Source: Corynebacterium glaucum (lineage in GTDB: Bacteria > Actinomycetota > Actinomycetes > Mycobacteriales > Mycobacteriaceae). Taken from it: DNA of 64,000 nt. The stretch spans positions 1,612,001 through 1,676,000 of the forward strand of contig NZ_CP047358.1 of assembly GCF_030408855.1 (NCBI RefSeq), written 5' to 3'. The notes beneath the pieces are model-generated. The model was not told where the DNA came from. It saw nothing but the letters and a program-made list of their open reading frames with translations, and searched no databases. This document shows positions 36,776 to 47,980 of this stretch, one piece after another. Each line of letters starts with the position of its first letter. The first letter of the stretch is position 1. The position numbers and the translations under genes are program-made.

Positions 36776-38107
36776 ATGAACCTGCCAGACGACCTGTTTT
36801 ACCGCCAAGGCACTCCCTGCGACGAAGCACGCATCGCTGAGATCGAGCGCAACATCCAGCTCGAACTGCCTGATAGCTACCGGGAACTTCTCTTGGCTAC
36901 CGGCGGCGGAGAACTCTCGGAAAAATACAGCCTAAGCAGGCGATACTGCGACGGTGACGAGGTGCCCCTCGAAGGTTTCAACACCATCTACGGAAACGGC
37001 CAATTCTCCGACACGATGAGGATCAACCTCGACTCCGATGCGCGAGTCATTGCCAGGGAGTGGGAGTACCCGCGGTGGGGCCTGTTCTTCGCCACCGGTT
37101 ATGACACCACCCACACACCGCTTATCATCAACGTGATCAACCCGAAGTTTCCGAAGGGCTCGATCCTCTACTTCGAATCCGACCTCGACGAGCTGTACGT
37201 GGTCTACGCCGATTTTGACGAGTTCCTCGCCGACGTGTGCGATCCCTATACCGAGGACGACTTCGATCCAGTTCCCGATCTCGCCCCAGCGACCGCAAAT
37301 GTGAGCTTCCCTGCAGCCACACCGGGAACGCATCATCCCTCTCCCGCTCAGCCGGAGTCCAAGCCCGCGCCGGACGTTCCACACATCTACGCGATGGAGG
37401 CCACCGACGCACAATTCATCCTTCCCGTGATCGACGCCGCGTTGCGCCATCCCGAACGCACCACCCCACCGCTCGAGGCGTTTCGCCAAGCGGCACAGGA
37501 CTACCGGTGGGTAGCTGACACCTACATTGCAGGAGACGGCGTCATCGGCATCGTCCCAAAGCTCTCGTTCCCAGTCATGCTTGCTGAGGGCCTGTCCCAG
37601 CAAGCAATCGAACACGGGATCAGCCTCGCCGTCCCGCACTACGATGCAGTGATCACACGAGGAACCGAAACCTCGAAGTTCGGCATCGGCACCCTCACCA
37701 CGGATGCTGATTTCGCCTCACCGGAGCTTGTCGACGAATACCTGCGCGGACTCGAGCAGCGATGTTTGGAGGACGATACCGACGATGCCGTTACTTTGCG
37801 CGATCGGCGGTACGAAGACCTCGTCTACACCATGCGCGGCTATGACGCGGAGACCTACATCTTCACCATGCGGGACTTCGAGCGCAGCGCGTGGGTAGTG
37901 GAATACCGCGACGAGGACACTGGCCACCACTTCGCGTTACGCACCGAATCTCTCGACGAGGCTTCGCGTCTGATGCGCTTCTGGATGGACTACGGAGACC
38001 AGGTTTCAGGCCAGGCCGAGTGGGAGCCGGTGGCTGCCTCTGCGGGCCAGGAAACGCTGACGTGGCGGATGGTCCACCGCCGCAAGCCCCCGTTCAACCA
38101 GCTCTAG
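36776..38107 (+). CDS. SMI1/KNR4 (SUKH) family protein inserted in the his cluster
   Basis: The 443-residue protein begins with a SUKH domain (about 1-160): IAEIERNIQLELPDSYRELL, ATGGGEL, WGLFFATGYD, and YVVYADFDEFLADV. SUKH proteins are often immunity proteins against toxins. A Pro-rich linker and a C-terminal region of about 250 residues that I do not recognise follow; no toxin motif is evident. AAGGAG lies 5 nt before the ATG at 36776. It is transcribed against the his genes on both sides. Confidence 0.72.
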   Translation: MNLPDDLFYRQGTPCDEARIAEIERNIQLELPDSYRELLLATGGGELSEKYSLSRRYCDGDEVPLEGFNTIYGNGQFSDTMRINLDSDARVIAREWEYPRWGLFFATGYDTTHTPLIINVINPKFPKGSILYFESDLDELYVVYADFDEFLADVCDPYTEDDFDPVPDLAPATANVSFPAATPGTHHPSPAQPESKPAPDVPHIYAMEATDAQFILPVIDAALRHPERTTPPLEAFRQAAQDYRWVADTYIAGDGVIGIVPKLSFPVMLAEGLSQQAIEHGISLAVPHYDAVITRGTETSKFGIGTLTTDADFASPELVDEYLRGLEQRCLEDDTDDAVTLRDRRYEDLVYTMRGYDAETYIFTMRDFERSAWVVEYRDEDTGHHFALRTESLDEASRLMRFWMDYGDQVSGQAEWEPVAASAGQETLTWRMVHRRKPPFNQL

Positions 38108-38110
38108 ACG

Positions 38111-39442
38111 CTAGCGCTCGGAACGGTGGTCGCTGCGACGGTATCGAATCGGAGGCTGCACCGCGCGCATTCGCACTGCGAGGTTGTTCACTTCCACTAC
38201 GCGGTGACGTCCCAGCTGGCGATCCATCAGTGTCACCGCGAGGCCCAGCAGAATGACCGCGCTGGCCAGGCCGAACATGGGCGCAAACACCATGGTGGTC
38301 AGCACCGCGCCGTAGAACGTGGAACCCAGCCCCGTGCCACCGTCAAACGCAATGTTCCAGATCGCCGATGCTTGCGACGCTTTCGATCGTGGCAGGCGGT
38401 AGAACATCATGGTCAACGACTCATTCTGCACTGCGCCGAAGCCCGCTCCGTAGAACAGCGCCGCGATGGTCATGGTCCACACCGGCAGTTCGAGGAAGAG
38501 GATGATCGACATCATGAGCACACCAGCGGCGGCGGCGATCTGGAACGGGATGAGCACGCTGCCTGGCTGGCCCTTCCGGTCCATGACCCGGCCGGCAAAG
38601 TAGCGCGAAATCATCGCCGCGAAATTCATCACGCCCAGCATCACGCCAGCCAGAGCCGCGCCATAGACCGGGTCGAGGTCACGCATCGACGCAGGCAAGA
38701 AGTTGGTGATCGCCCCGTAGGCGGTGGTGACAAACATCAGTGCCAGCGCGGGCACGAGCACCAGGTGCCATGTCGGCGCCCGCACTGCAGAGGCCTGAGT
38801 CTGCTCATCTTCATCGGGTGTGGGAATCCCGGGTATCAGCATGGTGGCTACCAGCGCGATCAAACTGATGCCGCCGCCGATGGCGTACACAGCGTTGTAC
38901 CCCACGACACCGACAAGCGCCAGGCCAGACGGGAGAGCAAGCATTTGGGCGGCCCCCACCACGAGGCCGAGTGCTCCTGTCGCACTGCCGAGCAGCCGCA
39001 GCGGCACCAGTTCCGCGATGATCGCCGCTTCCGCGACGGAGAGTGCTCCGAAGCCGATGCCGCGGATGGCGCTCACGGTCAGCAGCGGTGTCGGATCCAT
39101 GCCCAGCATGTACCCGAATGTTGGGCCGCCAAGCAGCAGCGCGGAAACCGCGATCACCGCACGGTAGCCAATGGTGCGTAGCATCCACGGCGTGAACACC
39201 TGCGTAGTCACGGTTGCCAGCATGAACACGCCGGTACTCAGACCAGCAAGCGTCTCGCTTTGCCCGGCATCGATCACCGCGGTCGGCACTACCGGCAGGA
39301 GCAGCGACCACGCACCGAACGCGGCACCGACTGCGATCAACACCGGCACCAGGCCGCGGGCCCGCCATACACTCGTGAGCGAATGAATTTCCTCGGGAGA
39401 CAGTGGTGCCCGTGAACGGGCTACCCAGCTGAGTCCAGCCAT
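38111..39442 (-). CDS. Major facilitator superfamily transporter
   Basis: The 443-residue protein has about twelve membrane segments in two halves separated by a hydrophilic loop (IPTPDEDEQTQASAVR, about residue 215). The repeated MFS-type motif appears as RYFAGRVMDRKGQPGS. Substrate unknown. It starts 6 nt after hisB and is probably in the hisDCB operon, which suggests export or import of a related metabolite, but that is inference. Confidence 0.88.
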   Translation of the reverse strand: MAGLSWVARSRAPLSPEEIHSLTSVWRARGLVPVLIAVGAAFGAWSLLLPVVPTAVIDAGQSETLAGLSTGVFMLATVTTQVFTPWMLRTIGYRAVIAVSALLLGGPTFGYMLGMDPTPLLTVSAIRGIGFGALSVAEAAIIAELVPLRLLGSATGALGLVVGAAQMLALPSGLALVGVVGYNAVYAIGGGISLIALVATMLIPGIPTPDEDEQTQASAVRAPTWHLVLVPALALMFVTTAYGAITNFLPASMRDLDPVYGAALAGVMLGVMNFAAMISRYFAGRVMDRKGQPGSVLIPFQIAAAAGVLMMSIILFLELPVWTMTIAALFYGAGFGAVQNESLTMMFYRLPRSKASQASAIWNIAFDGGTGLGSTFYGAVLTTMVFAPMFGLASAVILLGLAVTLMDRQLGRHRVVEVNNLAVRMRAVQPPIRYRRSDHRSER

Positions 39443-39448
39443 ACCGGG

Positions 39449-42487
<3,039 letters not shown>

Positions 42488-42495
42488 AAGCGCCA

Positions 42496-42501
42496 TTGTA
42501 T
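42496..42501 (-). promoter_or_regulatory. -10 box of the hisDCB-MFS operon (leaderless)
   Basis: TACAAT on the minus strand ends 8 nt upstream of the ATG at 42487 (7-nt spacer, 42488-42495 counted from the box edge). A leaderless mRNA leaves no room for a classical his attenuator. Confidence 0.55.
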
Positions 42502-42580
42502 GCGCCGGTCATGAGCGCACCGGCACGGGTATACACTCGACAGACGGTGGCAACACACGCAGGACAAGGGGTCACACACC

Positions 42581-43618
42581 ATGGGTAAGCACAGCAAGCC
42601 GGCGCACGACGTCGGCCCACGCGAGCCCGTCACCGAAGTCACGTTGCAACGCGCCGCCGCCGCAATTGAAAGCATCGGGTTGGAGCCGCTCGTCTGCCCC
42701 GACAGGTTGGTGGTTGGGCTTCCCACCCACACCGCGGCGGTGTGGATCGACTACGAGCGTCCGCTGACCCTAGTCATCGACTTCACCGACCGCGTCCCGG
42801 TCGCATTTGATCACGGCCGCGCGCTAGCCACGTTCCTCAACCATTGGAACCACGAAGAGCTTGGCACGGTCGCTTCCTACCGGCTCACCGATTCCGGTGA
42901 CTTCAGCGTCCGTGCGCGCCACGGCATGCTCATCCGACACGGTTTGACGGATTCGCAGCTCATCGCTTCGCTTATCGACGGCTTCGAGCGCGCCGAATCA
43001 TTTTTCGCCCAGCTCCGCGCTCAGTTTCTTCCGATTGAATTCGATGTACCTCTGCCCCCGACACTGCTGCGTTCCCTCGACCACGCCGCGCTCGTAGGGC
43101 GCCACCCGTCGCATATGCACCTCCCGGCTGGGGAGCGGCGTGACGTGTACTCAGCCCCGGACTACTTCCAGGAAGGCTATGACAACATCGCCCCGGTCTC
43201 GCTGTTGGATCTACAACGCGTGCTCAACGGGCTTGACTTCGCATATTCAAAGGCCGACGATGTCATCGCCACCGGCGCCAACGGAGTACCCTTTGCCATC
43301 ACTTTGGAAAGCGCCGGTTTTTCACGCGTGGCGGCGATGTGGATCTCCAGCCAGGACGCAGAAACGGCCTTCCTTCCGATGTGGCTGGCCTGCAACGAGG
43401 TCAACCAGTCAAGCACGCAGCTCAGCGTGTATCTGCACGAGACGGATGGGACCATCCAGGTCCACGCCGAAACTACGTGCCTGGTTGCCGAAGGAATGAC
43501 AGACGCACAGATCGATGAGTTCGTCGTCTCGTCGCTCCTGGCCGGCCTGAGCGCGATCGACCACATCACCACACAGGCTGAAGGGGCGTCGGTCGTGGAC
43601 TGGCCACCAACGTCGTAG
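42581..43618 (+). CDS. Tandem YbjN-domain protein
   Basis: The 345-residue protein has two YbjN-like domains (about 20-155 and 195-340), related to type III secretion chaperone-like folds. Typical stretches are LVVGLPTHTAAVWIDY, ATFLNHWNHEELG and HGLTDSQLIASLIDG. YbjN proteins are linked to stress and motility regulation in enterobacteria, but the role here is unknown. AAGGGG lies about 9 nt before the ATG; TACACT at 42533-42538 is a possible -10 box. Confidence 0.8.
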   Translation: MGKHSKPAHDVGPREPVTEVTLQRAAAAIESIGLEPLVCPDRLVVGLPTHTAAVWIDYERPLTLVIDFTDRVPVAFDHGRALATFLNHWNHEELGTVASYRLTDSGDFSVRARHGMLIRHGLTDSQLIASLIDGFERAESFFAQLRAQFLPIEFDVPLPPTLLRSLDHAALVGRHPSHMHLPAGERRDVYSAPDYFQEGYDNIAPVSLLDLQRVLNGLDFAYSKADDVIATGANGVPFAITLESAGFSRVAAMWISSQDAETAFLPMWLACNEVNQSSTQLSVYLHETDGTIQVHAETTCLVAEGMTDAQIDEFVVSSLLAGLSAIDHITTQAEGASVVDWPPTS

Positions 43619-43626
43619 CGCGCTGC

Positions 43627-44172
43627 CTAGCGCTTGGTAGAGAGCGCGAGGAAAGTCAGCATCCAATACAGCAGCGCCGAGACAAACGGCGCAACCAGCC
43701 AAGCCACGTGGGGGTTCACGGCCGGGGCGACGGTGAATGTCCCGGAAGCGGCGTGATCCGGCGGCAGGTCGTGCAAGGCCTGCGCCACCACTTGGCCGGT
43801 GGCAACGATGGTGAATGCCGACGCAGCCGCGACCACGATTAGCCAGATGAGTGTGCCGATGCCGCCGGTCCCGCCGGCGCGGCGACTCCGCTCGGTTTGA
43901 AACCATGCTGCGAGGGCCAGCACGGCGCCGACGACCGCGGACAAGACGGTGAGCCAACCAATGGCGGTGAATTCTGCACTCTCATCGCTCGCCTCCGTGT
44001 CGATCACCGCGGTGCCGTCACTGATCTCAATGACGTACGTCGGGTGGATGAAGCCCCAGATCACCCCTGCGACTAACCCGACTACCAGACCGAATGCAAG
44101 CAACCCCGCACCAACTCCGATCGCTTTCGGCGAGCGGGTGGTGGGGGTTGGAGACGTTGTTACTAAAGGCAT
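43627..44172 (-). CDS. Four-helix membrane protein, DUF2567-like
   Basis: The 181-residue protein has four membrane segments (about 19-41, 72-90, 107-126, 155-175) with the short outer motif GFIHPTYVIEISDGTAVID. It resembles actinobacterial DUF2567 proteins; function unknown. The gene converges with the YbjN gene and follows the lipoprotein gene by 22 nt on the same strand. Confidence 0.65.
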   Translation of the reverse strand: MPLVTTSPTPTTRSPKAIGVGAGLLAFGLVVGLVAGVIWGFIHPTYVIEISDGTAVIDTEASDESAEFTAIGWLTVLSAVVGAVLALAAWFQTERSRRAGGTGGIGTLIWLIVVAAASAFTIVATGQVVAQALHDLPPDHAASGTFTVAPAVNPHVAWLVAPFVSALLYWMLTFLALSTKR

Positions 44173-44194
44173 CGCCCTTAGAGACTAGTGGAGA

Positions 44195-44920
44195 CTAGCC
44201 GGTGCAGACCTTCCAGCGGCCATCTTCCTTGGCGAACAGCTGCACAGAGGTGTGGGTGCCTTCCTGATCGGTCGAGGTCACCGTTGCAGAGGCGCGGCCG
44301 CCGTCGATGCGCACGTCAGACACACTGACCTCGGCGCGCGGCACGGGAGCCGGGCCGTTGACCTTCTCGTCCTGTCGCATGACCTCTTCGATCACGTCGA
44401 GGTTCAGGCCCTGGCGGCTCAGCTCCTCAAGTGCAGGGTCGCGCACGGCGGCGCAAGAGTTATCCAGAATGGTACGGGTCCAGGTCACCATGGAATCCGG
44501 GTTAGTGATGGTGTGCACCACGGACTCCATTTCCTTACGGTCCGCATCGGAACCGTCCTGGCCACCTGCGATCGGCTCGTAGGTGCGCACCTCAATCTCC
44601 TCCTCACCAAACGGGTTGGCGATGGTCGGGATCGGGGCTGCAGCTGCGTTGCCGTCGGTCGGCTTTTCGCCTTCGGGTTTCTCGCCCTCCTGGCCCGGCT
44701 CCACAGGCTTGTTCTCCTCACCCTCGGTGGCCTGGGCGTTCTCACCCTCGGCTGCTGCGCTGCCGCCGGCAGGGCTGGTTGCGGGAGCCGACTCAACTGT
44801 CGCAAGCCCCCCATTTGCGGAGGTATCGGCGTCGGACCCGCAGGCGGTCAGCGCCATGGTCATGGCGAACGCCGACAGGGTCGCCGCAGCGATCTTGTGC
44901 GAAGTAGAAGGAAGCGTCAC
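44195..44920 (-). CDS. Lipoprotein, NTF2-like C-terminus
   Basis: The 241-residue precursor has a signal peptide ending in the lipobox LTAC, with the lipidated Cys27. A Glu/Pro/Ala-rich linker (about 30-95) follows, then a domain that starts IEVRTYEPIAGGQDG and ends VQLFAKEDGRWKVCTG. The ending is typical of NTF2-like folds and carries a Cys that may pair with the Cys in LDNSCAAVRDP. GTG start with AGGAG 8 nt upstream. Confidence 0.78.
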   Translation of the reverse strand: MTLPSTSHKIAAATLSAFAMTMALTACGSDADTSANGGLATVESAPATSPAGGSAAAEGENAQATEGEENKPVEPGQEGEKPEGEKPTDGNAAAAPIPTIANPFGEEEIEVRTYEPIAGGQDGSDADRKEMESVVHTITNPDSMVTWTRTILDNSCAAVRDPALEELSRQGLNLDVIEEVMRQDEKVNGPAPVPRAEVSVSDVRIDGGRASATVTSTDQEGTHTSVQLFAKEDGRWKVCTG

Positions 44921-44942
44921 GATTAATTCTCCTGGCTCGGGA

Positions 44943-44948
44943 TTTATA
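44943..44948 (-). promoter_or_regulatory. -10 box of the lipoprotein gene
   Basis: TATAAA on the minus strand lies about 22 nt before the GTG start, leaving room for its Shine-Dalgarno. Confidence 0.5.
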
Positions 44949-44964
44949 CAACGGGGAGTCTAGC

Positions 44965-44980
44965 AACACTAGTCTGTGTT
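44965..44980. promoter_or_regulatory. Possible TetR operator between lipoprotein gene and tetR
   Basis: AACAC-TAGTCT-GTGTT is an inverted repeat with 5-bp arms in the divergent gap, next to the lipoprotein -10 box. TetR-type proteins usually bind such sites beside their own gene. Confidence 0.35.
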
Positions 44981-45038
44981 AAATGTCTAGTGACCTTTCA
45001 AAGCGTCTGGACAAAACCTGTGAACTTCACGATCGAAC

Positions 45039-45044
45039 TACAGT
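45039..45044 (+). promoter_or_regulatory. -10 box of the TetR-family gene (leaderless)
   Basis: TACAGT ends 8 nt before the ATG at 45053. Confidence 0.45.
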
Positions 45045-45052
45045 GGCTTTCC

Positions 45053-45604
45053 ATGCAACTGTCACGCGAAGCGATCGTCGACACCGCTCTTGACATTTTG
45101 TCCCAGTACGGGCTCGCCGACGTATCAATGCGGCGAATCGCGGGGGTACTGGGGGTTGCACCAGGCGCACTGTACTGGCACATCGAGAATAAACAGGAGC
45201 TGATCGCAGCGCTTGCCGACGCGATCATCGCCCCAGTGGTCACTGCCCCACCGGAGGATCCGGAAGCCTTGTGCGCAGCGTTGTGGGACCACGTGTTGAC
45301 GACGCGCGACGGAGCGGAGATTGTCATCTCAGCTATCGGTCAACCGGATGCGCCCGTGCGCCGTACCCTCGAGGAGACGTTCGCGTCTGTGGTGAGAAAG
45401 GCGGCACCGAAGGGGGCGTCGATAAGCGATGCGACAGTGGCTGCGAACGGCCTACTGCACCTTACCCTCGGTGCTGCTGCCGTGCAGCAGTCCGCAACCC
45501 AGCTGGCGACCGCGACCGGCGAGCGCGGTTTGCGCCCCGTTGACGAGGCCGCCGCTGAGCATGCTGCTGCGGTGAAGCTGCTGCTCACGGGCATGAAGTG
45601 TTGA
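45053..45604 (+). CDS. TetR family transcriptional regulator
   Basis: The 183-residue protein has the TetR helix-turn-helix (VSMRRIAGVLGVAPGALYWH, about residues 24-43) after AIVDTALDILSQYGLAD, and a ligand-binding helical domain. It is divergent from the lipoprotein gene, its likely target. The segment PKGASISDA is encoded by an 18-bp sequence shared with pabAB. ATG at 45053 is chosen from the -10 box and the domain start; the frame is open to 44990. Confidence 0.87.
   Translation: MQLSREAIVDTALDILSQYGLADVSMRRIAGVLGVAPGALYWHIENKQELIAALADAIIAPVVTAPPEDPEALCAALWDHVLTTRDGAEIVISAIGQPDAPVRRTLEETFASVVRKAAPKGASISDATVAANGLLHLTLGAAAVQQSATQLATATGERGLRPVDEAAAEHAAAVKLLLTGMKC
45410..45427 (+). repeat. 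Third copy of the 18-bp repeat shared with pabAB
   Basis: AAGGGGG followed by CGTCGATAAGC is identical to 24013-24030 and, in reverse, to 23538-23555. Here it encodes KGASIS, as in the right pabAB copy. Confidence 0.85.
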
Positions 45605-45630
45605 TACGGCGGAACCGGCGAGCTTTGCAC

Positions 45631-45636
45631 TAAGAT
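45631..45636 (+). promoter_or_regulatory. -10 box of glgX (leaderless)
   Basis: TAAGAT ends 8 nt before the ATG at 45645. Confidence 0.5.
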
Positions 45637-45644
45637 TCGTCGTC

Positions 45645-47831
45645 ATGACTGAAACAACCTCGCAGAACTCTTCTCCTGTGGCACCGGAGAAGTGGCCTGG
45701 CTCCGCTTACCCACTTGGATCCACCTACGACGGCGCAGGCACGAACTTCGCGCTGTTTTCCAACGTGGCGGAGAAGGTGGAGCTGTGCCTGATCGACGAC
45801 GAGGGCGCCGAGACCCGCGTCGAGCTCGAGGAGCGCGACAACTATGTGTGGCACGCGTATCTGCCCGGTGTCACTCCCGGCCAGCGCTACGGCTACCGCG
45901 TGCACGGCCCGTGGGATCCGCAAAACGGTAAGCGCTGCGACGCGACCAAGCTGCTCGTCGACCCGTATGCCCGCGCGTTCGAGGGCGACTTCGACCAGCA
46001 CTCCTCGCTGTTCTCCTACGACATCGAGGCGGATCCTGCAGGCTCCGGCCGCAACGAGGAAGACTCCCTTGGCCACACCATGCTCTCTGTCGTGGTCAAC
46101 CCCTTCTTCGACTGGGGCAATGACCGCCGCCCGAACATCCCGGACGAGGAGTCGGTGATCTACGAATGCCACGTGAAGGGCATGACGCAGACCCACCCGG
46201 ACATCCCGGAGAACTTGCGCGGTACCTACGCAGGCATGGCGCACCCTGCAATGATCGAGTACCTGCAGGATCTCGGCGTAACGTCTGTCGAGCTTTTGCC
46301 GGTGCACCAGTTCCTGCAGGACGACCGCCTGCGCGACCTCGGCCTGCGCAACTACTGGGGCTACAACACTTTCGGCTTCTTCGCGCCGGAAAACTACTAC
46401 TCCTCCTCCGACAACCCGTCCGACACCGTCGCCGAGTTCAAGCAAATGGTGCGCGCGTACCACGAGGCCGGCATGGAGATCATCCTGGACGTGGTGTACA
46501 ACCACACCGCCGAAGGCAACCACCTTGGGCCCACGATCGCGTTCCGTGGCATCGATAACGAGGCGTACTACCGCCTTGTCGACGGCGATCAGTTCCACTA
46601 CATGGACTACACCGGCACCGGCAACTCGCTCAACGTCCGCGACCCGCACTCGCTGCAGTTGATCATGGATTCGCTGCGCTACTGGGTCACTGAAATGCAC
46701 GTCGACGGCTTCCGCTTCGACCTCGCTTCCACCCTCGCCCGGGAGTTCTCTGATGTCGACCGTCTGGCAACCTTCTTCGATCTGGTGCAGCAGGACCCGA
46801 TTGTCAGCCAGGTCAAGCTCATCGCTGAGCCGTGGGATGTCGGCGAGAACGGCTACCAGGTAGGCAACTTCCCGTCGCTGTGGAGCGAGTGGAACGGTAA
46901 GTACCGCGACACCATGCGCGACTTCTGGCGCGGTGAGCCGGCAACGCTCGGCGAGTTCGCCTCGCGTCTGACCGGATCTTCGGATCTATACCAGCACAAC
47001 GGCCGCCGCCCGTCGCACTCCATCAACTTCATCACCGCCCACGACGGCTTCACGCTCAACGACCTGGTGAGCTACAACGAGAAGCACAACGAGGCCAACG
47101 GTGAAGACAACCGCGACGGTGAGAGCCACAACCGCTCCTGGAACTGCGGCGTGGAAGGCCCGACCGAGGATCCGGAGGTTCGCCAGCTGCGTGCGCAGCA
47201 GCGCCGCAACTTCCTCACCACGTTGCTGCTTTCTCAGGGCACCCCGATGATCGCGCACGGCGACGAATTCGCCCGCACTCAGGGCGGCAACAACAACGTC
47301 TACTGCCAGGACAACGAGATTGCCTGGATGAACTGGGACCGTCTGGAAGAGGCCGAGGATCTTCACGGCTTTACCAAACGCCTGATTGCCATCCGCAAGG
47401 CGCACCCGGTCTTCCGCCGCCGCCGCTTCCTCGAAGGTGGGGCGCTCGGTGCGGACATGGAAAAGCGCGAGATCGCGTGGCTAGTCCCAGACGGGCAGAT
47501 GATGACGCCGGAAGATTGGGACTCCGCGTTCGGCAAAGCCCTGATGGTCTACCTCAACGGCGACGCAATCACGGAGGCCGATCGCCGCGGCCGCCAGGTC
47601 ACCGACGACTCTTTCGTGCTCATGTTCAACGCGCACTACGAGGACATCGACTTCACCACTCCGCCGAGCGAATTCGGCTCGCACTGGGAGGTGCTCATCG
47701 ACACCACGGAGGCGCTTGGCTACCCGGTGGAGAAGCTGGTCCTGGCCGCAGGCGACACGGTCTCGGTGGCAGCCCGCTCGACCCTTGTGCTCAAGCAGGT
47801 GGAGCAGCCGACCGAGCAGCCGACTGCGTAG
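45645..47831 (+). CDS. glgX: Glycogen debranching enzyme GlgX
   Basis: GlgX hydrolyses alpha-1,6 branches of phosphorylase-limit glycogen. The 728-residue GH13 protein has an N-terminal CBM48 region (GTNFALFSNVAEKVELCL), DVVYNHTAEGNHLGP, HVDGFRFDLASTLARE with the catalytic Asp, LIAEPWDVGENGYQ with the Glu, and FITAHDGFTLNDLV. It should feed linear maltodextrins to GlgP and to TreY/TreZ. Confidence 0.95.
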   Translation: MTETTSQNSSPVAPEKWPGSAYPLGSTYDGAGTNFALFSNVAEKVELCLIDDEGAETRVELEERDNYVWHAYLPGVTPGQRYGYRVHGPWDPQNGKRCDATKLLVDPYARAFEGDFDQHSSLFSYDIEADPAGSGRNEEDSLGHTMLSVVVNPFFDWGNDRRPNIPDEESVIYECHVKGMTQTHPDIPENLRGTYAGMAHPAMIEYLQDLGVTSVELLPVHQFLQDDRLRDLGLRNYWGYNTFGFFAPENYYSSSDNPSDTVAEFKQMVRAYHEAGMEIILDVVYNHTAEGNHLGPTIAFRGIDNEAYYRLVDGDQFHYMDYTGTGNSLNVRDPHSLQLIMDSLRYWVTEMHVDGFRFDLASTLAREFSDVDRLATFFDLVQQDPIVSQVKLIAEPWDVGENGYQVGNFPSLWSEWNGKYRDTMRDFWRGEPATLGEFASRLTGSSDLYQHNGRRPSHSINFITAHDGFTLNDLVSYNEKHNEANGEDNRDGESHNRSWNCGVEGPTEDPEVRQLRAQQRRNFLTTLLLSQGTPMIAHGDEFARTQGGNNNVYCQDNEIAWMNWDRLEEAEDLHGFTKRLIAIRKAHPVFRRRRFLEGGALGADMEKREIAWLVPDGQMMTPEDWDSAFGKALMVYLNGDAITEADRRGRQVTDDSFVLMFNAHYEDIDFTTPPSEFGSHWEVLIDTTEALGYPVEKLVLAAGDTVSVAARSTLVLKQVEQPTEQPTA

Positions 47832-47967
47832 GTGCTGAGAATCGGGCGTTAGACAAAGTACGTCACGATGTCATAGATGGTACGCATGAACCACAATGCT
47901 GACTTGAACAGGGCGCTCACCGATCCGGATTCGCCATGGCGGCGGTTCCCGCTCCACGCCTAGGCGC

Positions 47968-47973
47968 TAACCT
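47968..47973 (+). promoter_or_regulatory. -10 box of the exonuclease/BRCT gene (leaderless)
   Basis: TAACCT ends 7 nt before the ATG at 47981. Confidence 0.45.
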
Positions 47974-47980
47974 TTAGGGC

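Noticed and set aside
42488..42580. Histidine attenuator or T-box upstream of hisD
   Set aside because: The promoter lies directly before the hisD start, so the transcript has no leader that could hold a His-codon peptide or T-box.
47849..47920. Short minus-strand frame with GTG start, product of 23 hydrophobic residues ending YDIVTYFV, in the gap after glgX
   Set aside because: It resembles a tiny membrane peptide, but there is no Shine-Dalgarno, no -10 box at leaderless distance, and a stop codon lies shortly upstream. Too little to call a gene.
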